Source: Geodermatophilus aquaeductus (GTDB lineage Bacteria; Actinomycetota; Actinomycetes; Mycobacteriales; Geodermatophilaceae). Taken from it: a stretch of DNA of 64,000 bases. Within the stretch, counting starts at the first letter, position 1. The number at the start of each line of letters is the position of its first letter. The position numbers and the translations under genes are program-made. Shown one piece after another: positions 60,669 to 64,000 of the stretch. The notes under the pieces are model-generated. The model was not told where the DNA came from. It was given only the letters and a program-made list of their open reading frames with translations, and searched no databases. Where the stretch lies: positions 620,001 through 684,000 of the forward strand of contig NZ_FXTJ01000002.1 of the NCBI RefSeq assembly GCF_900182545.1, in the 5' to 3' direction.

Positions 60669-61151
60669 TCAGCTGGCGAGGACCTCGTCGAGCAGCACCT
60701 CGGCCTTGTCCTCGTTGGTGCCCTCGGCGAGCGCGAGCTCGCTGACCAGGATCTGGCGGGCCTTCGACAGCATCCGCTTCTCACCGGCGGACAGGCCGCG
60801 GTCCTTGTCGCGACGCCACAGGTCACGGACGACCTCGGCCACCTTGTTCACGTCACCCGAGGCCAGCTTCTCGAGGTTGGCCTTGTAGCGGCGCGACCAG
60901 TTGGTCGGCTCCTCGGTGTGCGGGGCCCGCAGGACCTCGAACACGCGGTTGAGCCCGTCCTGCCCGACGACGTCACGGACGCCGACGATCTCTGCGTTGT
61001 CGGCCGGAACGCGCACGGTCAGGTCGCCCTGGGCGACCTTCAGCACGAGGTAGGCCTTCTCTTCACCCTTGATGACCCGCGTCTCGATCGCCTCGATCAG
61101 AGCGGCACCGTGGTGCGGGTAGACGACGGTCTCGCCGACAGTGAAGCCCAT
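60669..61151 (-). CDS. carD: RNA polymerase-binding transcription factor CarD
   Basis: A 160-aa regulator that stabilises the open promoter complex and is essential in mycobacteria. N-terminal RNA-polymerase-interacting Tudor-like domain: [21 protein letters not shown]-terminal DNA-binding helices with [13 protein letters not shown] and the wedge Trp. Length 160 fits CarD (mycobacterial 162). ATG at 61151 follows a TAACCT box at 61179-61184. First gene of a five- or six-gene operon. Confidence 0.98.
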   Translation of the reverse strand: MGFTVGETVVYPHHGAALIEAIETRVIKGEEKAYLVLKVAQGDLTVRVPADNAEIVGVRDVVGQDGLNRVFEVLRAPHTEEPTNWSRRYKANLEKLASGDVNKVAEVVRDLWRRDKDRGLSAGEKRMLSKARQILVSELALAEGTNEDKAEVLLDEVLAS

Positions 61152-61178
61152 GTGTGTTAGACCCCTTTCGCTGTCCCC

Positions 61179-61184
61179 AGGTTA
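61179..61184 (-). promoter_or_regulatory. Putative -10 box (TAACCT) of the carD operon
   Basis: TAACCT on the minus strand, 27 bases before the carD ATG, with AAAGGGG nearer the start as ribosome site. No standard -35 was seen. Confidence 0.45.
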
Positions 61185-61272
61185 CCACGGCACACTGACG
61201 CCCGGAACGGCCGATCGACGGATATCCGCAGGTCAGAGGCCTGATGAAGTACCAGGGAGGGGTTGACAGGGC

Positions 61273-62127
61273 GTGGTCGGTGTGCCTGCGCGGGCCTCGC
61301 GGCGCCCCTCCGTCCGGGCGCTCGTGCTGGCCACGCACGCGCCGCCGGCGGTCGCCGTCACCCTCGTCGCCACCCTGCTGGCGGTGACCGCGCAGGTGTC
61401 GCCGGGGCGCGTGGTCCTCGTGGGACTGGCCGTCCTCGCAGGTCAGGCGTCCATCGGGTGGAGCAACGACTGGCTCGACGCCGACCGCGACCGCGCCGTC
61501 GCGCGGTCGGACAAGCCGGTCGTGCAGGGCGCCGTCGACCCCGCGGTGCTGCGCACGGCGGCCCTCGCGTCGGCCGCGGCGGCCGTCGTCCTCTCGCTGC
61601 TGCTCGGGTGGGTGCCCGGCCTGCTGCTGCTGGTCCTGGTGGCCAGCGGGTGGGCCTACAACGCCGGTCTCAAGCGGACGGCGGCGTCGGGGGTGCCCTA
61701 CGTGACCGGGTTCGGCGCGCTGCCGGCCGGGGTGGTGGCCGCGGCGCCCGGCGTCCCGGTCGCGCCGTGGTGGCTGCCGGTCGCCGGTGCCGCCCTGGGG
61801 GCCGCGGCGCACCTGGCCAACGTCGCCCCCGACATCGCCGACGACCTCGCCACGGGGGTGCGCGGGCTGCCGCACCGCCTGGGCCCGCGCCTCTCGGCGG
61901 TCGTGGGCGCGGTGCTGCTCGGGACGGCGTCGCTGGTGCTCGTGCTGGGCCCGGCCGGGCCGCCCGCGTGGTGGGGCTGGGCCGGGCTGGTGCTGGCGGT
62001 GCCCGCGGTCGCGGTCGCCGCCCTCGCGGGGACGGCCCGCTTCCGCCGGCTGGCGTTCCCGGCGGTGATGCTGCTGACCGTCCTCGACGTGGTGCTGCTG
62101 CTGGCCGGCGGGGCCGCGCTCACCTGA
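61273..62127 (+). CDS. UbiA-family prenyltransferase
   Basis: A 284-aa integral membrane enzyme with about eight helices. First aspartate-rich motif GWSNDWLDADRD (residues 63-73), a second DIADD (about 197-201), which bind prenyl diphosphate through Mg2+. Acceptors could be quinone precursors, decaprenyl phosphate sugars or other aromatics; it is not next to men or ubi genes, so no choice can be made. GTG start at 61273. Confidence 0.9.
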   Translation: MVGVPARASRRPSVRALVLATHAPPAVAVTLVATLLAVTAQVSPGRVVLVGLAVLAGQASIGWSNDWLDADRDRAVARSDKPVVQGAVDPAVLRTAALASAAAAVVLSLLLGWVPGLLLLVLVASGWAYNAGLKRTAASGVPYVTGFGALPAGVVAAAPGVPVAPWWLPVAGAALGAAAHLANVAPDIADDLATGVRGLPHRLGPRLSAVVGAVLLGTASLVLVLGPAGPPAWWGWAGLVLAVPAVAVAALAGTARFRRLAFPAVMLLTVLDVVLLLAGGAALT

Positions 62128-62145
62128 GCGCGGCCCCGCCAGGGG

Positions 62146-63264
62146 TCACTTCCGGCCGTTGCCGTGGCCGTTGCCGCCGCCGTTGCCCTGGCCGCCACCG
62201 TTGCCGTTGCCGCCACCGTTGCCGTGGCCGTTGCCGCCACCGGTCGTGGTGGTCGCGGTGGGCGCCTCGGGAGCCGGCGCGGGGGCCACCTCGGGAGCCG
62301 GCGCCGGGGCGGGCGCGGGGGCCGGGGCAGGCGCGGGGACCGCCTCGGGAGCCTGCTCGCGGGCCGCCTGACGCGCGGCGTTGCGCTCGTGGGCCTCCCG
62401 GCTGACCGTCGCACCGTTCGACCAGCCGTTGCGGGCGCCGGCGCTCACCCACTCGCCGAAGGACTGCCCCTCCGCCGGGCCGGTCTCCCACTGCTCCCGG
62501 GTGAGCTCCGGCTCCGTGGTGACCGGCTCCTCGGTGTCCTCGGTCGTGCCGTCGTCGGTGGTGCCGTCGTCGGTCGTGCCGCCGTCCGTGGTGCCGCCGT
62601 CGGTGGTGCCGTCGTCGGTGGTCCCGCCGTCCGTGGTCCCGCCGTCCGTGGTCCCGCCGTCCGTGGTCCCGCCGTCGGTGGTGTCGTCCGTGCCGCCGTC
62701 GGTCGTGCACTCGGTCTCGCCGTCGGTCGTCCCGTCGGTGGCCCCGTCGGTCCCGTCGGTCGTGCCCTCGGTCCCGTCGGTCGTGTCGGTGGCGTCGGTC
62801 CCACCGTCGGTGGTGCAGTCCGTCGCGCCGTCACCGGCGACGCTGCCGTCGGTGCTGTCGCCGGCCTCGGCGATGGACGCGGTGACGTCCTCCGCGGGCA
62901 GGACGACCGCGGCGGTGCCCGCGGTGAGGGTGAGGGCGACGGCGCTGCCGGCGACGGCGGCCTTGGCGACCGCGGACAGGGCGACGAACTTGGCGGCGAG
63001 CGAGGTGATGAACACGTGGGGTCTCTTCCGTGAGGCCCGGGCGGGGTGCCCGGCCGTCCGCGTGGACGGTTCCGACTGGTCGGTGAGCAGACCGGTCGCC
63101 AGCAGTTCGGCCAGGGCCGCGTTCGGGCGTCCCGGCGCGGAGGCGGAGGACCGGACCGCGTCGGTGAACGCGGCCAGGTACTGCGCGCCCCCGGGCACGG
63201 GACGGCCGGCGAGGCAGGCCTCGAGGGTCTCCTCGGCGGATCGGGCGTCGGCTGGCGTGGTCAT
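62146..63264 (-). CDS. Repeat-rich membrane protein, likely anti-sigma partner
   Basis: A 372-aa protein. Residues 1-60 (EETLEACLAGRPVPGGAQYL) resemble the cytoplasmic part of anti-sigma-D-type factors; one TM at about 98-122; then an external region with about 100 residues of DGGTT/DGTTD repeats, a folded-looking WETGPAEGQSFGEWVSAG, a PA repeat and a Gly/Asn/His C-terminus. The ATG overlaps the sigma stop by four bases. The anti-sigma reading is inferred from that coupling. The name of the ligand is unknown. Confidence 0.75.
   Translation of the reverse strand: MTTPADARSAEETLEACLAGRPVPGGAQYLAAFTDAVRSSASAPGRPNAALAELLATGLLTDQSEPSTRTAGHPARASRKRPHVFITSLAAKFVALSAVAKAAVAGSAVALTLTAGTAAVVLPAEDVTASIAEAGDSTDGSVAGDGATDCTTDGGTDATDTTDGTEGTTDGTDGATDGTTDGETECTTDGGTDDTTDGGTTDGGTTDGGTTDGGTTDDGTTDGGTTDGGTTDDGTTDDGTTEDTEEPVTTEPELTREQWETGPAEGQSFGEWVSAGARNGWSNGATVSREAHERNAARQAAREQAPEAVPAPAPAPAPAPAPAPEVAPAPAPEAPTATTTTGGGNGHGNGGGNGNGGGQGNGGGNGHGNGRK
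62542..62815 (-). repeat. Tandem 12-15-bp repeats (DGGTT coding)
   Basis: Runs of GGNACNACGGACGGC-type units, some 15 copies in frame, encode Asp-Gly-Thr-rich sequence. Nearby, 62270-62345 is a Pro-Ala repeat and 62152-62240 an 18-bp Gly-Asn repeat. Confidence 0.85.
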
Positions 63265-63881
63265 CTCGCCCCCGTCATCGCCGGGCGGGCCCGCAGGGGT
63301 GCGCGGCCCGTCGTCGTCTCACCCGTCGGGGTGGTCCCCGCGGGCTCCAGCTCCTCGCGCAGCCGGCGCAGCCCGCGCCGCTGCAGCGCCTTCACCGAGG
63401 CCACCGAGCGGCCCATCACGCCGGCCACCTGCTCCACGGTGAGGTCGGCCAGGACGCGGAGCAGCAGCACCGAGCGCTGGTCCTCCGGCAGTCCGGCGCA
63501 CAGCCGGTGCACGGCCTCGGCGCCCAGCCGGGTCAGGACGTCGTCCTCCACGTCGCCGCCGGCGACCTCGGGGAGCAGGTCCCCACCGCCGTCGGCCAGC
63601 AGGGGACGCCGGCTGCGCCGCCGCAGGTCGTCGACGAGCCGGCGGTGGGCGATGGTGAACACCCACGAGCGCAGTCCCGCCTCGTCCCCGCTGAAGCCGG
63701 GCAGCCCGCGGAAGACCGCGAGGAACGTCTCGCTCGCCAGGTCGTCGGGTTCCTGGGCGCCGTGCAGGCGCAGGTACCCGGTGACCACCGGGGACAGGTC
63801 CCGGTAGAGCACCTCGAAGGCCCACGCGGCGCCCGCGCGGGCCCCCGCGAGGACGTCGTCGAACGCTGGTCCCACCGCCAT
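63261..63881 (-). CDS. ECF-type RNA polymerase sigma factor
   Basis: A 206-aa sigma-70-family factor with region 2 (PDDLASETFLAVFRGLPGF, SWVFTIAHRRLVDDLRR) and region 4 (LPEDQRSVLLLRVLADLTVEQVAGVMGRSV, KALQRRGLRRLR). Regions 1 and 3 are missing, as in ECF factors. ATG 63881 has GGGAGG six bases upstream and is chosen over ATG at 63920. Its stop overlaps the start of the repeat-rich membrane protein. Confidence 0.93.
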   Translation of the reverse strand: MAVGPAFDDVLAGARAGAAWAFEVLYRDLSPVVTGYLRLHGAQEPDDLASETFLAVFRGLPGFSGDEAGLRSWVFTIAHRRLVDDLRRRSRRPLLADGGGDLLPEVAGGDVEDDVLTRLGAEAVHRLCAGLPEDQRSVLLLRVLADLTVEQVAGVMGRSVASVKALQRRGLRRLREELEPAGTTPTGETTTGRAPLRARPAMTGAR

Positions 63882-63956
63882 CCACGACCTCCCGTGCCGT
63901 CCCCCGTGCGGGGATGGCATCGGCAGGTGCGGGGCCGGACTGGACCGGCGCCACCC

Positions 63957-64000
63957 GTCAGGGTGCCGACGTGCCCCGGGCGGCCTCCTGCTCGACGACG
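63957..64000 (-). CDS. 3' end of an unidentified gene
   Basis: A short frame ends in TGA at 63957 and encodes VVEQEAARGTSAP, with G+C-biased third positions as in real genes. The rest lies outside the window, so no identity can be given. Confidence 0.35.

Noticed and set aside
62152..62815. Short regular repeats that could suggest a CRISPR array
   Set aside because: Units are 12-18 bases, in frame, without unique spacers, and encode peptide repeats; no cas genes nearby.

Overview
The window is about 74% G+C by eye, densely coded on both strands, and full of GTG starts and ATGA/GTGA gene overlaps. Gene content (CarD, XPB-type helicase with its Helicase_C_3 partner, DUF3027, DUF2771, DUF2530, DUF3263 with LytR_C, DUF5313, a DUF222-HNH nuclease) is that of an actinomycete. 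The overall flavour (many small membrane proteins, a solo groEL, protein style) suggests Geodermatophilaceae (Blastococcus, Geodermatophilus or Modestobacter), but the family is inference. No IS element, prophage, integrase or CRISPR array was found; this reads as core chromosome.

Layout. 1-4.3 kb: 3' part of thpR, a small membrane protein, a MarR-MFS pair and an AzgA-type purine permease. 4.3-8.0 kb: a conserved actinobacterial set (DUF2530, DUF3027, MFS, DUF2771 lipoprotein, cold-shock protein). 8.2-12.4 kb: nucleotidyltransferase-like protein, EEP phosphatase, acyl-CoA ligase and small proteins. 12.5-16.5 kb: Helicase_C_3 protein and XPB helicase, ending in a strong bidirectional terminator. 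16.5-19.6 kb: ACT protein, a guanidine-III riboswitch driving a Gdx/SugE exporter, and a DUF222-HNH gene with a LexA-like box on its start codon. 19.8-23.8 kb: PaoABC-type molybdenum aldehyde dehydrogenase operon plus an HTH-like gene. 23.9-28.9 kb: SF2 helicase facing a large LAL-type LuxR regulator, with a new 41-aa ORF upstream of the latter. 29.0-35.8 kb: G6PDH, a possible structured RNA, a scramblase-like protein, M20 peptidase, HD protein, DUF4031, Gfo/Idh/MocA, DUF72 and VOC proteins. 36.1-40.2 kb: solo groEL under two CIRCE operators, cspA, and thrC behind an S-box SAM riboswitch. 40.2-48.5 kb: HAD phosphatase, an ABC exporter whose ATPase is fused to an extracytoplasmic alpha/beta hydrolase, LytR_C and DUF3263 proteins, RarD and a CBS protein. 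48.6-57.1 kb: DUF5313, a membrane pseudokinase, tRNA-Thr(TGT), membrane proteins, FetB-like permease, HtrA protease, DUF445 and DUF985. 57.1-62.1 kb: the carD-ispD-ispF-cysS-rlmB cluster and a UbiA prenyltransferase. 62.1-64.0 kb: an ECF sigma factor with a repeat-rich membrane partner, and the 3' end of another gene.

How it works together. Stress and envelope functions recur: HrcA/CIRCE control, cold-shock proteins, LexA-like control, HtrA, CarD, an ECF sigma system, a pseudokinase and a LytR_C protein. RNA-level control is clear at two genes: guanidine-III at gdx and SAM at thrC. At least eight genes have a TANNNT -10-like box 6-7 nt before the start codon and no Shine-Dalgarno sequence, which suggests leaderless mRNAs. 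Four convergent gene pairs share four bases of TTAG or CTAG as both stop codons.

Most worth following up: the guanidine-III switch, the hydrolase-ABC fusion, the pseudokinase, the 133-nt element after zwf, the SAM switch on thrC, and the LexA box on the HNH gene.
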